Shown here one piece after another: positions 27,653-37,065 of a stretch of 64,000 bases of DNA. A model generated the notes under the pieces. It searched no databases and was not told where the DNA came from. It saw only the letters and a program-made list of their open reading frames with translations. Source of the stretch: Dermacoccus nishinomiyaensis (GTDB lineage Bacteria; Actinomycetota; Actinomycetes; Actinomycetales; Dermatophilaceae); NCBI RefSeq assembly GCF_900447535.1, contig NZ_UFXX01000001.1, positions 1,798,001-1,862,000 on the forward strand, written 5' to 3'. Position 1 is the stretch's first letter. The number at the start of each line of letters is the position of its first letter. The translations under genes were made by a program, and so were the position numbers.

Positions 27653-29158
27653 TCAGTGACTGCGATGGCGGATCTGCGTCGTCAGCTCCGTGATCTGGTC
27701 GTACACGGGGCGACGCTCGCCGATGAGCTGGCGGATCTTCTTCTCCGCGTGCATGACGGTCGTGTGGTCGCGCCCACCGAAGTGCTGTCCGAGCTGTGGG
27801 AATGAGTGCTCCGTCAGCTCACGCGACAGGTACATGGCGATCTGACGCGCCATCGTCAGGTTGCGTGAGCGCGACGGGCCCTTGATGTCGTCGACCGTCA
27901 CCCCGAAGTAGACGGCCGTCTCGGCGATGATGTGGCCGACGGTGATCTGCCCCGTCTCGCTCGGCACGACGTCCTTGAGGACGAACGCGGCCTTCGCCCG
28001 GTCGACCGGTTCCTTCTGCAGTGACGCATAAGCGGCGACACGGATGAGCGCGCCCTCGAGCTCACGGATGTTCGTCGAGATCTTCGAGGCGATGAGCTCG
28101 AGCACGTCATCGCCGATGTCCATGCGCTCGGCGTTGGCCTTCTTGCGCAGGATCGCGATGCGCGTCTCCAGCTCGGGCGGGTGGACGTCCGTCGTCAGCC
28201 CCGACTTGAAGCGGCTGCGCATGCGGTCGGCGAACGTCGTCAGCTTCTCCGGCGGCTGATCCGAGGTCAGCACGATCTGCTTGCCGGTGGAGTGCAGGGC
28301 GTTGAAGGTGTGGAAGAACTCCTCCTGCGTCTGCTCCTTGCCCTGCAGGAACTGGATGTCGTCGATGAGCAGGACGTCGACGTCGTCGCGGTAGCGGCGC
28401 TGGAACGTCGCGGCGCGGTCGTCACGGATCGAGTTGACGAAGTCGTTCGTGAACTCCTCGGAGCTGACGTATCGCACCCGCAGCTTCGGGTGGTAGTCGT
28501 GCACGTAGTGACCGATCGCGTGCAGCAGGTGGGTCTTGCCGAGCCCCGAGTCGCCGTGGATGAACAGGGGGTTGTAGGCCTGGCCCGGCTCCTCGGCGAT
28601 GGCGATGGCGGCGGCGTGCGCGAACCGGTTGCTCTCACCGATGACGAACGTGTCGAACGTGTACTTGGGGTTGAGGCGCGGGGCCTCGGTGTCGCTCGGA
28701 GCGGCAGCGGCATCGCGCTGATAGCCCGTCGAGCGAGGCGGCAGGACGACGCCCGGGTCGGCCTTCGTCGGCCGTGGTGCGCCCTGGCCGGGCATGGTGA
28801 ACCCGAGCGTTCCATCATCGGATTCGGTTGCTGCAGAGGTGTTCTCGTCGGACGCGTCACCGTCGTCGTCGAGGTCTCGCACCGCTGCCTGGAGACTCTC
28901 ATCGACGCTGATGGCGACGCGCACCTGTTGGCCTAGCTGATCCGACAGTGCCTTCGCCACGGGTTCGCGCAGCGGCCCCTCGAGCATCCGCTTCGTCTGG
29001 TCGAAGGGCACGGACAGCAGCACGTTGTCACCGAGCAGCCCGACGAAGCGCGTCAGGTTGAGGTAGGCGCGATCACGCGAGCCGATGCCGTGCTTGTCCA
29101 TGTCCTCCAACGCGGCGTGCCAGGTGCGCTCGTAGTCGACGGGTTCGTCGGTGGTCAC
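27653..29158 (-). CDS. dnaA: DnaA, chromosomal replication initiator
   Basis: The 501-residue initiator has domain I (about 1-90), an acidic linker (about 95-160), the AAA+ domain with Walker A GDSGLGKT (202-209) and Walker B VLLIDDIQFL, and the C-terminal DNA-binding domain with the signature GGRDHTTVMHA. GTG 29158 is selected because AGGAGGAG lies 5 nt upstream; longer frames add a basic leader from the promoter region. Two DnaA boxes lie 100-120 nt upstream, so it is likely autoregulated. Confidence 0.97.
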   Translation of the reverse strand: MTTDEPVDYERTWHAALEDMDKHGIGSRDRAYLNLTRFVGLLGDNVLLSVPFDQTKRMLEGPLREPVAKALSDQLGQQVRVAISVDESLQAAVRDLDDDGDASDENTSAATESDDGTLGFTMPGQGAPRPTKADPGVVLPPRSTGYQRDAAAAPSDTEAPRLNPKYTFDTFVIGESNRFAHAAAIAIAEEPGQAYNPLFIHGDSGLGKTHLLHAIGHYVHDYHPKLRVRYVSSEEFTNDFVNSIRDDRAATFQRRYRDDVDVLLIDDIQFLQGKEQTQEEFFHTFNALHSTGKQIVLTSDQPPEKLTTFADRMRSRFKSGLTTDVHPPELETRIAILRKKANAERMDIGDDVLELIASKISTNIRELEGALIRVAAYASLQKEPVDRAKAAFVLKDVVPSETGQITVGHIIAETAVYFGVTVDDIKGPSRSRNLTMARQIAMYLSRELTEHSFPQLGQHFGGRDHTTVMHAEKKIRQLIGERRPVYDQITELTTQIRHRSH

Positions 29159-29259
29159 GTGGCTCCTCCTGGCGCTGCGGGGGTCGCAGCCGGTCGGTCG
29201 TCGGTGCTCGAGGCCGTGATGGCGACGAGGCGTGCTGGGCGTCTCCCATAGTAGGCCCC

Positions 29260-29280
29260 ATATCCACAGAGTTATCCACA
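29260..29280. promoter_or_regulatory. DnaA boxes in the dnaA upstream region
   Basis: ATATCCACA (29260-29268, one mismatch) and TTATCCACA (29272-29280, perfect) spaced 12 bp apart, suited to DnaA autoregulation. Confidence 0.75.
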
Positions 29281-29453
29281 GCCTGTGCACGGTGTGTCCT
29301 GGGGCTCATCGGGCGGTGCGCGCCAGACGAGGGGAATGTCGTTTTCTCGTCAGGCTAACGGCGTGTCGACTGGATTTGTGCGGCGGCGTGTGAATCACAG
29401 ATGTGTTATTCGCGTGCGCGCGCTGTTGGGTATGGAGTGGAGGTTCGGACGTT

Positions 29454-29483
29454 TTGACCCTGTTGGCCCCGCATGCGTAAGCT
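29454..29483 (+). promoter_or_regulatory. Probable rpmH promoter
   Basis: TTGACC (29454-29459) and TAAGCT (29478-29483) with an 18-nt spacer agree with housekeeping-sigma -35 and TANNNT -10 elements. The transcript would have a leader of about 225 nt before rpmH. Confidence 0.45.
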
Positions 29484-29715
29484 GGATGACGATTGTCTGC
29501 GCCCCGATGACGGTGATCCACCGCCTCGATGCGTGCCGTTCCAAGGTATTTTCGCCGATGGGCAGGCCCTGTGGGCCGCCATTGCTGGTGCTGCAGGAGT
29601 GGGATGCCGAAGGTTCAAAGAGCCTGGAGCCCGTCACGTGCGGGTGGCGCGACAACCCTGACCATCAGCACGACGGCGGCGCGCGAGCGTTCGCCCTTCC
29701 CCAATGGAGTTCGAC

Positions 29716-29853
29716 GTGAGCAAGCGCACCTTCCAGCCCAACAACCGTCGCCGCGCCAAGACGCACGGCTTCCGTCTGCGCATGCGCACCCGCGCCGGCC
29801 GCGCCATCCTGGCGAACCGCCGCGCCAAGGGTCGCAAGCAGCTTTCCGCCTGA
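29716..29853 (+). CDS. rpmH: 50S ribosomal protein L34
   Basis: A 45-residue, very basic protein of the large ribosomal subunit: [18 protein letters not shown] is the family N-terminus and [18 protein letters not shown] the end. It starts with GTG and has GGAG just upstream. It heads the rpmH-rnpA-yidD-yidC-jag-rsmG series. Confidence 0.97.
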   Translation: MSKRTFQPNNRRRAKTHGFRLRMRTRAGRAILANRRAKGRKQLSA

Positions 29854-29872
29854 GTTCGGCCCACGACCGGCC

Positions 29873-30322
29873 GTGCTCCCTGCTCAGCATCGCATTCGTG
29901 ACGCAGGGCAGTACCGCGCCGTCCTGCGGGATCGACGTGCGGGGCGCGCGGGTGGCTCGCTGCTCGCCGTTCATGTGATCGACGCCGACGCGTTCGGCCT
30001 TTCACCCGAGGATCGGGTGGGGCCGCGCGTCGGTTTCGTCGTTTCAAAGGCCGTGGGCAACGCCGTCGTGCGTTCGCGGGCCAAACGCGTGCTGCGGCAC
30101 GTCGCCCGGGACGCGCTGAGTGAGATCGACCCCGGGCTCGACATCGTCGTGCGCGCGAACCCGGCGATCGCCGGTGCCTCGAGCCACGACGTCGCGAGGG
30201 AGTTCGATCGGATGCTCGCCAAGGCGACGCGACGTCAGCGACCACAGGATGTTTCACGTGAAACGGATTCACGCGAACCATCGGACCGGGCGCATCAGGA
30301 CGCGTCCAGGGTTCGACGATGA
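29873..30322 (+). CDS. rnpA: Ribonuclease P protein component
   Basis: The 149-residue basic protein assists the catalytic RNA of RNase P in tRNA 5' maturation. The core [28 protein letters not shown] contains the RNR-like signature. The last 30 residues are an extra charged tail carrying a perfect parS (30251-30264), read as VSRET. It starts with GTG, 19 nt after rpmH, and overlaps yidD by an ATGA. Confidence 0.95.
   Translation: MLPAQHRIRDAGQYRAVLRDRRAGRAGGSLLAVHVIDADAFGLSPEDRVGPRVGFVVSKAVGNAVVRSRAKRVLRHVARDALSEIDPGLDIVVRANPAIAGASSHDVAREFDRMLAKATRRQRPQDVSRETDSREPSDRAHQDASRVRR
30251..30264. other. parS site (perfect 14-mer), inside rnpA
   Basis: GTTTCACGTGAAAC in the extra C-terminal tail of rnpA, read VSRET. 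Confidence 0.94.
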
Positions 30323-30648
30323 GTGCCGGGGTGCCTCGAGCGCCGGCCGGCGATGATGTGCCCGGCGACCACGCCGCGTCAGCCACACCGGTGCCGGACG
30401 AACAGCACGGCTGGCGCCGCGTCGTCGTGTGGCCGCTGCTCGTGGTCGTCCGTTTCTACCGTCGGTGGATCTCCCCGGCGTTGCCTGCCACGTGCCGGTT
30501 CTACCCGTCGTGCTCGACGTACGGCCTCACGGCCCTGCAGCGATTCGGCCCGATCAAGGGCACCTGGCTCACGCTCAAGCGGCTCGGCCGTTGCCATCCG
30601 TGGAACCCCGGCGGGGTCGACCACGTTCCTCAGAAGAAGACCTCCTGA
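30319..30648 (+). CDS. yidD: YidD, membrane protein insertion efficiency factor
   Basis: The 109-residue protein has a disordered N-terminal third and the YidD domain (about 35-105) with [21 protein letters not shown], the [10 protein letters not shown] helix and [14 protein letters not shown]. It aids YidC-dependent insertion at the inner face of the membrane. ATG overlaps the rnpA stop by 4 nt; yidC follows. Confidence 0.95.
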   Translation: MSAGVPRAPAGDDVPGDHAASATPVPDEQHGWRRVVVWPLLVVVRFYRRWISPALPATCRFYPSCSTYGLTALQRFGPIKGTWLTLKRLGRCHPWNPGGVDHVPQKKTS

Positions 30649-30706
30649 CGCCTGCTCGTTCGCGAGCGGCGTCGACTCACGCCCACATCATTGCGAAGGA
30701 TGATTG

Positions 30707-31870
30707 ATGGACACCCTGCTCTATCCACTCGAGTGGTTCGTCGCCGCGATCATGGTCGGCTGGCACAAGCTCTTCTCGCTCGTCGGCCTGCCCGAGGCGT
30801 CCGGCTGGACGTGGGCGCTGTCCATCGCCGGCCTCGTCATCGTGCTGCGCATCCTGCTGATCCCACTGTTCGTCAAGCAGATCCACGCGTCGCGTCGCAT
30901 GCAGCTCGTGCAGCCAGAGATGCAGAAGATCCAGGCCAAGTACAAGGGCAAGAAGGATCCTGAGTCCCGCGCCAAGCAGCAGGAAGAGATGATGGAGCTG
31001 TACCGGACCACCGGTACCAACCCGCTCGGCTCGTGCCTGCCGATCCTGCTCCAGGCGCCGTTCTTCTTCGCGCTGTTCCGGGTGCTCAACAACCTGAGCA
31101 AGATCGCCGACGGGCGTCACGATGAGATCGGCTTCCTCACGAAGTCGCTCGCCGGCCAGGCAGAGAGCTCGAAGCTGTTCGGTGCGAAGCTGTCCGACAC
31201 CTTCATGGGCACGGACGGCTGGGGATCGGCCAAGTGGGTCGCCATCCTGCTCATCGTCCTCATGTCGGCGACGTCGTTCATCACCCAGCATCAGCTGATG
31301 CGACGCAACATGCCGAAGGCCGCACTCGAGGGGCCGATGGCGAAGCAGCAGCAGATCATCATCTACCTGATGCCGATCTTCTTCGCGATCTCCGGTGTGA
31401 ACTTCCCGATCGGTGTCCTCATCTACTGGTTCGTCACGAACGTGTGGACGATGGGCCAGCAGTGGTTTGTCATCCACCGCATGCCGACGCCCGGATCGGC
31501 CGCCGAGAAGAAGCTCGAGGAGCGCAACCGCGCCAAGGGGCGCGAGCACAAGACCGTCACGATGGACGATCTGCGCAAGGCCAACGAGGGCAAACCGAAG
31601 GGCCGCTTCGCCCAGGCCATGGAGAAGGCGCAAGAACAGGCCCGCGAACAGCAGGGCCTCAAGACGGGTGCACGCCCCGCCGGCGCATCAAAGGTCTCCA
31701 TGTCGAAGAAGAAGGCGGCTGCGAGTGACGACGTCGTCGAGTCGAGCGTCGTCGAGACACCCGCGGCCACGAACCCGGTGCGCGAGAACGGCCGGGCCAC
31801 CAAGGCGCCGCAGACCGGGCCGCGCAACCAGCCGAAGAAGAACACGCCGCGCTCGAAGCGCAAGAAGTGA
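30707..31870 (+). CDS. yidC: YidC membrane protein insertase
   Basis: The 387-residue insertase has about five membrane helices (first at about 35-60), the hydrophilic cytoplasmic hairpin with QPEMQKIQAKYKGKKDPES, and TNPLGSCLPILLQAPFFFALF. The long basic C-terminal tail (about 280-387, rich in Lys, Ala and Arg) can bind ribosomes. ATG 30707 has AAGGA at good distance; a TTG one codon earlier is less likely. Its stop forms a GTGA that opens a six-codon frame ending at the jag ATGA. Confidence 0.96.
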   Translation: MDTLLYPLEWFVAAIMVGWHKLFSLVGLPEASGWTWALSIAGLVIVLRILLIPLFVKQIHASRRMQLVQPEMQKIQAKYKGKKDPESRAKQQEEMMELYRTTGTNPLGSCLPILLQAPFFFALFRVLNNLSKIADGRHDEIGFLTKSLAGQAESSKLFGAKLSDTFMGTDGWGSAKWVAILLIVLMSATSFITQHQLMRRNMPKAALEGPMAKQQQIIIYLMPIFFAISGVNFPIGVLIYWFVTNVWTMGQQWFVIHRMPTPGSAAEKKLEERNRAKGREHKTVTMDDLRKANEGKPKGRFAQAMEKAQEQAREQQGLKTGARPAGASKVSMSKKKAAASDDVVESSVVETPAATNPVRENGRATKAPQTGPRNQPKKNTPRSKRKK

Positions 31871-31883
31871 GAGGGACGTCATC

Positions 31884-32381
31884 ATGACCGAACAGGCACC
31901 GGGACGCTCTGGCGTCACCAACCTCGAGCGCGAAGGTGAGATCGCGGCGGACTTCCTCGAGAAGCTGCTTGACATCGCCGACCTCGACGGCGACATCGAC
32001 GTCGAGGTCGAGGGAGGCCGCGCGGCCGTCTCCATCGTCGACTCCGAGGAAGGCCAGGTGCCGCGCTCCCTCGTCGGCTCCGGCGGTAAGACGCTCGACG
32101 CCCTGCAGGAACTCATGCGTCTCGCCGTCCAGGCTGAGACGGGCGAGCGCAGCCGCGCGATGCTCGACATCGCCGGCCATCGTGCCGAGCGACGAAGCGC
32201 TCTCGAGTCGAAGGCTGCTGACGCCGTCGCGGAAGCGAAGAAGACTGGCGCCAAGGTCGAGATGGAGCCGATGACCGCGTTCGAACGGAAGGTCGTGCAC
32301 GATGTGGTGCTCGCCGCAGGGCTGACGTCGGAATCCGAGGGCGCCGAGCCGAACCGCTACGTCGTGGTGCTGCCCGAATGA
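31884..32381 (+). CDS. jag: Jag/KhpB-family RNA-binding protein (KH and R3H domains)
   Basis: The 165-residue protein has a KH domain (about 20-90) with the GSGGKTLDALQELMRLAV loop-helix and an R3H domain (about 100-165) with the MTAFERKVVHDVV helix. Jag proteins bind RNA and influence cell elongation. The first 20 residues (MTEQAPGRSGVTNLEREGEI) lead into the KH fold; the JAG-N domain is absent. AGGGA precedes ATG 31884. The gap to rsmG holds a parS inside a 14-codon bridging ORF. Confidence 0.93.
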   Translation: MTEQAPGRSGVTNLEREGEIAADFLEKLLDIADLDGDIDVEVEGGRAAVSIVDSEEGQVPRSLVGSGGKTLDALQELMRLAVQAETGERSRAMLDIAGHRAERRSALESKAADAVAEAKKTGAKVEMEPMTAFERKVVHDVVLAAGLTSESEGAEPNRYVVVLPE

Positions 32382-32422
32382 TCGTGTTTCACGTGAAACT
32401 CGAGCGTGAGACGGCAGCATGA
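32378..32422 (+). CDS. Bridging micro-ORF between jag and rsmG (14 aa)
   Basis: ATG overlaps the jag stop (ATGA) and the TGA overlaps the rsmG ATG (ATGA at 32419-32422). The 14 codons (MIVFHVKLERETAA) include the parS site at 32386-32399. It is short enough to arise by chance but has the same architecture as the pbpA-pknB and parA-parB gaps. A role in translation coupling is inference. Confidence 0.3.
   Translation: MIVFHVKLERETAA
32386..32399. other. parS site (perfect 14-mer), jag-rsmG gap
   Basis: GTTTCACGTGAAAC between jag and rsmG. Confidence 0.94.
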
Positions 32423-33186
32423 CGCAGCCCGCTCACGAGCACGACGCGAAGACGCCTGCGGCCCCGCAGGCGTCTTCGCCGCCTCCGGCACCCGACACGG
32501 CAGCAGCCTTCCTGGCTGACCGGCTGCCGCTCATGACGCGCTACGTCGACGCCCTGTGCGACACCGGCGTCAGCCACGGGCTCATGGGCCCGCGTGAGGT
32601 GCCGCGCATGTGGGAACGGCACGTCCTCAACTGCGCCGTCGTCCACCCCGGAATCGCCCGGGGGGCGCACGTTGCCGACATCGGTGCCGGCGCTGGGCTG
32701 CCCGGCCTCGTCCTCGCCATTGCCCGCCCCGACCTCACGATGACGCTCGTCGAACCTCTGCTTCGACGGACGACGTGGCTGGCCGACGTCGTCGAAGAAC
32801 TCGACTTGCCGAACGTCGAGGTGGTGCGCGCCCGTGCGGACGAGTTGTGGGGGCAGCGCACGTTCGACGTCGTGACGTCACGTGCCGTGGCGCGCATCGG
32901 GGAACTGGCGCGCTGGTCGTTGCCGCTCGTGAGCCGGGGCGGCGAGATGTTCGTCCTCAAGGGCTCGAGTGCCGCCGAAGAGCGTGACGAGGACGAGGCC
33001 GTACTGCGCCGGTTGCGTGTTCGCATGGCTGAGGTGGAGACGTGGGGCGAGGGCACCGTCGAGCCACCGACGGTGACCGTCCGGCTCACCGTCGACGGCG
33101 TCGCGCCGCAACTCACGCGCAAGCAGGCCGGCACGATCGACAAGACCAAGCAGAAGCCGTCCCGCCGTCCGGATCGGCGCGCCTGA
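32419..33186 (+). CDS. rsmG: RsmG (GidB), 16S rRNA m7G methyltransferase
   Basis: The 255-residue enzyme methylates the N7 position of a guanine in 16S rRNA, using S-adenosylmethionine. The SAM loop VADIGAGAGLPGLVLAI and the DVVTSRAVARIGELARW motif are intact. About 35 N-terminal residues are a Pro/Ala-rich extension, and the last 25 are basic. Loss of this gene gives low-level streptomycin resistance in other bacteria. The start ATG overlaps a bridging ORF from jag. Confidence 0.95.
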   Translation: MTQPAHEHDAKTPAAPQASSPPPAPDTAAAFLADRLPLMTRYVDALCDTGVSHGLMGPREVPRMWERHVLNCAVVHPGIARGAHVADIGAGAGLPGLVLAIARPDLTMTLVEPLLRRTTWLADVVEELDLPNVEVVRARADELWGQRTFDVVTSRAVARIGELARWSLPLVSRGGEMFVLKGSSAAEERDEDEAVLRRLRVRMAEVETWGEGTVEPPTVTVRLTVDGVAPQLTRKQAGTIDKTKQKPSRRPDRRA

Positions 33187-33225
33187 GGTTCTCTCCGGTG
33201 CCGGTGCGCCACCCCACGTGATTCC

Positions 33226-33265
33226 CTGTCCCCAGGTGTGACGGCAACGTCAGGCCTGGGGACAG
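33226..33265. promoter_or_regulatory. Inverted repeat upstream of parA
   Basis: CTGTCCCCAGG (33226-33236) and CCTGGGGACAG (33255-33265) are perfect 11-nt arms with an 18-nt spacer, in the rsmG-parA gap. It could be the terminator of the rpmH-rsmG transcript or an operator for parAB. Confidence 0.45.
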
Positions 33266-33335
33266 CCGCGTTCGCCCCCTGCGCCACAGGTGACACAATG
33301 GGGTCTTGCCGTCAACGCGAATCCGAGGAGAACCG

Positions 33336-35222
33336 GTGACATCCACTGCCCCAGTCGGCTGGCCCACCCACAGGCCTGGCGTCGCGCACACGGGCCCGAG
33401 CCCAGAGCCCGTCGGATGGCACGGTATCTCCACCGCCGCGGCCGAGAGCCTCGGCGGTGATGCGGTCGTCACGGTGGTGAATCCGGTCGTGACGGAGCAG
33501 GCTGAGGGCCCGATCTGTGCTGACGTTTCACGTGAAACACCTCAGCCCATGATGGATCCGCAGGTCTCGGAGGTGACTGGCGAGCGCACGACGGATGCCG
33601 CTGACGAGGTCGCTGAGCCGTCGGCCGCTGACCAGGACGCCGCACCCACGGGGGAATCGGAACCCTCACCTCGCGACATGCAGGATGGCGAGGATGCCGC
33701 CCCCGCCGGCGATGCCGTTTCTGATGTGCGAGCTGCGCTCGGTTACGACATCCTGCTCGGCGGGGCGATTGTTCCCCGTGAAACATCGACCGCGACGGCT
33801 CCCGCGCCGCGCGACGCGGATGGAACCGAGCCGGTCGATGGCGTCGAGGCCGCTACCCCAACCGACGCCCGGGCCGATGACGACCGTGCTGACTCTGGTG
33901 CCGCTGACACGAAGGCCGAGGTCGCCGTCTCCGATGGCGAAGGTGTGGGGGATGCCGCCACGACGGTGACGTTGACCGGTCCCGTCGTCGACGAGGCATC
34001 GGCAGATCAGGGCACGGCCGAGGTGCCCGAGGGCACTGCGTCACAAGAGGATGTGTCGCACCGCAATTCTGCGCAGAGCGAGGGGTACGTGCCGCGTCAT
34101 CATGCCGGGTCCGAGGCCACAGACGCTCCGCAGTCGCAGAGCGTCGAGGCTGATCCCGCCCTGGCTGCGCGCTCACCCCTGCCGTCGCGTCGCGCTCGCC
34201 GCCATGCCCGCCCCCGCGTTCCCAGCTTCGAACGCGCGACGGACACCGACTGGCAAGGCGTGACAGATCACGACGACCCACAGCACCCCATGGACGACGA
34301 AGGACGACGCGATGTGCTCCACGCCGAACCCGAGGCACCGTCAGCCGAGCCCAGGCCGGCGCGCGTGAGTTTCACGGGCGTCGAACAACTGCCGCGCCCG
34401 ACGCACCCGCGGGTGCTCACGGTCGCGAATCAGAAGGGCGGCGTCGGGAAGACGACGACGACCGTGAACGTCGCGGCGGCGCTCGCTCAGGCGGGGCTCA
34501 AGGTTCTCGTCATCGACATCGACCCGCAGGGCAACGCTTCCACTGCTCTCGGCATCGAGCACCACTCCGACGTGCCGAGCGTCTACGACGTCATCGTCGA
34601 AGGAACGCCGATCGACGAGGTCATGGCCCAGTGCCCCGACATCCCCGGCCTGTGGTGTGCGCCGGCGACGATCGACCTCGCTGGCGCGGAGATCGAGCTC
34701 GTCTCCCTGGTCGCTCGCGAATCCCGTCTGCACCGTTCGATCAACGCGCAGTTGGCTGACTCGACCCCGGACGAGCGCTTCGACTACGTCTTCATCGACT
34801 GCCCGCCGAGCCTCGGGTTGCTCACCGTCAACGCGTTCGTCGCGGCTGACGAGGTGTTCATCCCCATCCAGTGCGAGTACTACGCGCTCGAGGGGCTGAG
34901 CCAGCTGCTCAAGAACATCGAGATGATCAAGATGCACCTCAACCCCGGGCTGCACGTCTCGACCATCCTTCTCACCATGTACGACGGGCGCACCAACCTC
35001 TCCGCGCAGGTCGCGGACGAGGTGCGCGCGCACTTCCCCGAGCAGGTGCTCGGCGCGCTCGTGCCGCGCTCGGTGCGCATCTCGGAGGCGCCGAGCCATG
35101 GCGAGACCGTCATGACGTACGACCCGACGAGCACCGGTGCGACGAGCTACCGCGATGCTGCTCGGGAGATCGCCCTGCGCGGTGCGAGCGTGCCCGAGCC
35201 TTCGGGGCGAATCGGACGATGA
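33336..35222 (+). CDS. parA: ParA/Soj chromosome-partitioning ATPase with a long N-terminal extension
   Basis: The C-terminal 270 residues (about 358-628) are a standard ParA with deviant Walker [26 protein letters not shown] and the [11 protein letters not shown] end. The first 350 residues are an acidic Glu/Asp/Ala/Thr-rich region without a known domain, far longer than usual (typical ParA about 270-330). A perfect parS (33525-33538) is read as VSRET in it. GTG 33336 is preceded by GAGGAG, giving a 628-residue product; the in-frame ATG at 34290 would make a normal-sized ParA. ParA moves ParB-parS complexes to separate origins. Confidence 0.93.
   Translation: MTSTAPVGWPTHRPGVAHTGPSPEPVGWHGISTAAAESLGGDAVVTVVNPVVTEQAEGPICADVSRETPQPMMDPQVSEVTGERTTDAADEVAEPSAADQDAAPTGESEPSPRDMQDGEDAAPAGDAVSDVRAALGYDILLGGAIVPRETSTATAPAPRDADGTEPVDGVEAATPTDARADDDRADSGAADTKAEVAVSDGEGVGDAATTVTLTGPVVDEASADQGTAEVPEGTASQEDVSHRNSAQSEGYVPRHHAGSEATDAPQSQSVEADPALAARSPLPSRRARRHARPRVPSFERATDTDWQGVTDHDDPQHPMDDEGRRDVLHAEPEAPSAEPRPARVSFTGVEQLPRPTHPRVLTVANQKGGVGKTTTTVNVAAALAQAGLKVLVIDIDPQGNASTALGIEHHSDVPSVYDVIVEGTPIDEVMAQCPDIPGLWCAPATIDLAGAEIELVSLVARESRLHRSINAQLADSTPDERFDYVFIDCPPSLGLLTVNAFVAADEVFIPIQCEYYALEGLSQLLKNIEMIKMHLNPGLHVSTILLTMYDGRTNLSAQVADEVRAHFPEQVLGALVPRSVRISEAPSHGETVMTYDPTSTGATSYRDAAREIALRGASVPEPSGRIGR
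33525..33538. other. parS site (perfect 14-mer), inside parA
   Basis: GTTTCACGTGAAAC, read VSRET in the N-terminal extension of ParA. Confidence 0.94.
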
Positions 35223-35329
35223 CCGACGCCGTGACGCCCGACGGCGATCGCCGTCATGCTGCGACGTCGTACGCAGCCTTCTCATACTCATCCCGCCTGA
35301 CCCACCGTGTAGGAAGTGGACCTCGATGA
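35219..35329 (+). CDS. Bridging micro-ORF between parA and parB (36 aa)
   Basis: ATG overlaps the parA stop (ATGA at 35219-35222) and the TGA overlaps the parB ATG (ATGA at 35326-35329). It encodes 36 residues (starts [13 protein letters not shown], ends [11 protein letters not shown]). No domain is visible and codon third-position GC is not strongly biased in the second half. It may relay ribosomes from parA to parB. Confidence 0.38.
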   Translation: MTDAVTPDGDRRHAATSYAAFSYSSRLTHRVGSGPR

Positions 35330-36567
35330 ACGACAAGCGACGTGGACTCGGCCGTGGCCTGGGTGCGCTCATCCCCAACACCACCGAACCGACGCGGGTG
35401 ACGCGCCCGACGGACGTCTTCTTCACCGACTCCAAGGCCTCGCGCACGCAGGACGGCGACGAACCCAGCGCCCCGGAGGCCCGTGCGAGCCGCTTCAGCG
35501 AGGCCCTCACGCCGCGCCCGTCGCACCAGGCGCCGCGGGGTACCGAACCCCGGACCGAATCGCGCGCCTCGACGCACCGCCGCCACGACGACCTCGCCGC
35601 GGCCGCGGCCGCCGTCACGCAGCCCGCGGGGCAGGCGCCGAGCGTTTCACGTGAAACAGAGGTGGCGAAGCTCGAAGCGCAGCCGGCACAGCGTGATGAC
35701 GCGGCCGGCATTGATGACGAGAGGGACGTGACGTCGAACCTCGCGCCCGTGCCTGGTGCGTCGTTCGCCGAGATCTCGCAGTCGCTGATCCGCCCGAACC
35801 CGAAGCAGCCGCGCTCGGTGTTCGACGAGGAGCACATGGCCGAACTCGTCCACTCGATCGGCGAGATCGGGGTTCTGCAGCCCATCGTCGTGCGGCCCGT
35901 GCCGGAGGGCGACCCGGATCACGCGCAGACGCCCTACGAACTCATCATGGGTGAGCGGCGTTGGCGGGCCTCGCAGGAGGCCGGTCTCGCGACAGTGCCG
36001 GCCATCGTCCGTTCGACGACGGACGAGGATCTGCTGCGTGACGCCCTGCTCGAGAACCTGCACCGTAGCCAGCTCAACCCCCTCGAAGAAGCGGCGGCCT
36101 ACGCACAGTTGCTCGAGGACTTCGGCTGCACGCACGACGAGCTTGCCACGAAGATCGGCCGCAGCCGCCCGCAGATCTCCAACACGATCCGCCTGCTCAA
36201 GCTGCCGCCGGTGGTGCAGCGTCGCGTCGCCGCGGGTGTCCTGAGTGCCGGCCACGCCCGTGCCCTGCTCGGCATGAGTGACCCCGCCGCGATGGAGCGG
36301 CTCGCCCAGCGCATCGTGGCCGAGGGCCTCTCCGTGCGCGCGACGGAGGAGATCATCGCGCTCGGCGACGACACGAAGCCGCGCAAGAGCGCTGTTCCAC
36401 GTGAAACCAACCCGGATCTCGATCACTGGGCCAGCAATCTCGCCGACAAGCTCGACACCCGCGTCGGCATCACGATGGGCAAGAACAAGGGCAAGCTCAC
36501 CGTCGAGTTCGCCTCCGTCGACGACCTCAACCGCATCATGGACGCTCTCGGGATCGAACGTGGCTGA
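35326..36567 (+). CDS. parB: ParB/Spo0J, centromere-binding CTPase
   Basis: The 413-residue protein starts [17 protein letters not shown], the box that activates ParA. After an Ala/Pro-rich linker (about 30-145) comes the CTP-binding N-domain with [17 protein letters not shown] and [14 protein letters not shown], the helix-turn-helix [17 protein letters not shown] and a C-terminal dimerisation domain. It loads at parS and spreads. AGGAAG precedes ATG 35326. A perfect parS (35644) and a one-mismatch copy (36394) lie within it, read as VSRET and VPRET. Confidence 0.96.
   Translation: MNDKRRGLGRGLGALIPNTTEPTRVTRPTDVFFTDSKASRTQDGDEPSAPEARASRFSEALTPRPSHQAPRGTEPRTESRASTHRRHDDLAAAAAAVTQPAGQAPSVSRETEVAKLEAQPAQRDDAAGIDDERDVTSNLAPVPGASFAEISQSLIRPNPKQPRSVFDEEHMAELVHSIGEIGVLQPIVVRPVPEGDPDHAQTPYELIMGERRWRASQEAGLATVPAIVRSTTDEDLLRDALLENLHRSQLNPLEEAAAYAQLLEDFGCTHDELATKIGRSRPQISNTIRLLKLPPVVQRRVAAGVLSAGHARALLGMSDPAAMERLAQRIVAEGLSVRATEEIIALGDDTKPRKSAVPRETNPDLDHWASNLADKLDTRVGITMGKNKGKLTVEFASVDDLNRIMDALGIERG
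35644..35657. other. parS site (perfect 14-mer), inside parB
   Basis: GTTTCACGTGAAAC in the parB linker, read VSRET. Confidence 0.94.
36394..36407. other. parS-like site (one mismatch), inside parB
   Basis: GTTCCACGTGAAAC, read VPRET near the C-terminal domain of ParB. Confidence 0.55.
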
Positions 36568-36898
36568 GCGTCTCGACCCGAATGAGGCTCCTGAGGTCAA
36601 TCATTCTGACGGCAGCTCGGCCACGGCGCAGACGCAGGACGGGCATCTGACGCGTTCCGACATCACCGACGCTCCGCTGATCGACGGCACGGATCCGCTG
36701 AGCGACAACGCTATCGACCGCCGTCGGGGCCGCACGGCGACGCCGCAGCTCGTCATCTTCTGCCTCTTCGCGCTGATCTTCGCCTACTTCGTCATCGGCG
36801 ACGTCATGCACGGCGACTGGGGCATGGCGATGCTGGGCCTCGTCGTCCTCGGCATCTGCGGGGCGGCCATCAAGCGAGAGTTCGACAAGAACCGCTGA
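36560..36898 (+). CDS. Small membrane protein downstream of parB
   Basis: The 112-residue protein has a hydrophilic Asp/Ser/Thr-rich N-terminal half and two adjacent membrane helices (about 56-75 and 82-98) ending in a basic tail [11 protein letters not shown] 36560 overlaps the parB stop by 8 nt, so it is the last gene of the parAB operon. I do not recognise the family. A pair of hairpins follows. Confidence 0.65.
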   Translation: MAERLDPNEAPEVNHSDGSSATAQTQDGHLTRSDITDAPLIDGTDPLSDNAIDRRRGRTATPQLVIFCLFALIFAYFVIGDVMHGDWGMAMLGLVVLGICGAAIKREFDKNR

Positions 36899-36912
36899 AC
36901 CGCTGACGGCCG

Positions 36913-36960
36913 CCCCCCTTGCGTCCAAGTGCACCCGGGTGCATCTGGGCGCAAGGGGGG
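36913..36960 (+). terminator. Palindromic terminator-like element after parB operon
   Basis: CCCCCCTTGCG pairs with CGCAAGGGGGG around a TGCACCCGGGTGCA core. The stem is imperfect. Confidence 0.55.
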
Positions 36961-36983
36961 GGCAGCACGGGGGTAGAGACGAA

Positions 36984-37019
36984 AAGCCCCGGCCCACCAT
37001 GTCTGGTGGGCCGGGGCTT
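36984..37019. terminator. Bidirectional terminator between parB operon and trxA
   Basis: Perfect 16-bp stem AAGCCCCGGCCCACCA with loop TGTC, between convergent genes. Confidence 0.88.
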
Positions 37020-37065
37020 CGTCGTCGGACGCTGCGTGCCCGACAGTGTCGTGATGCGGCTCGGT

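Larger units (their letters stand above)
29159..29715. other. dnaA-rpmH divergent intergenic region
   Basis: This 557-nt gene-free stretch holds the promoters of the two divergent genes: the DnaA boxes at 29260-29280 on the dnaA side and a promoter-like sequence at 29454-29483 on the rpmH side. The ORFs that cross it do not look real. Confidence 0.7.

Noticed and set aside
33771..33784. GTTCCCCGTGAAAC in parA as another parS
   Set aside because: Two mismatches, although it is read in the same frame (VPRET); could be a decayed copy but not counted.
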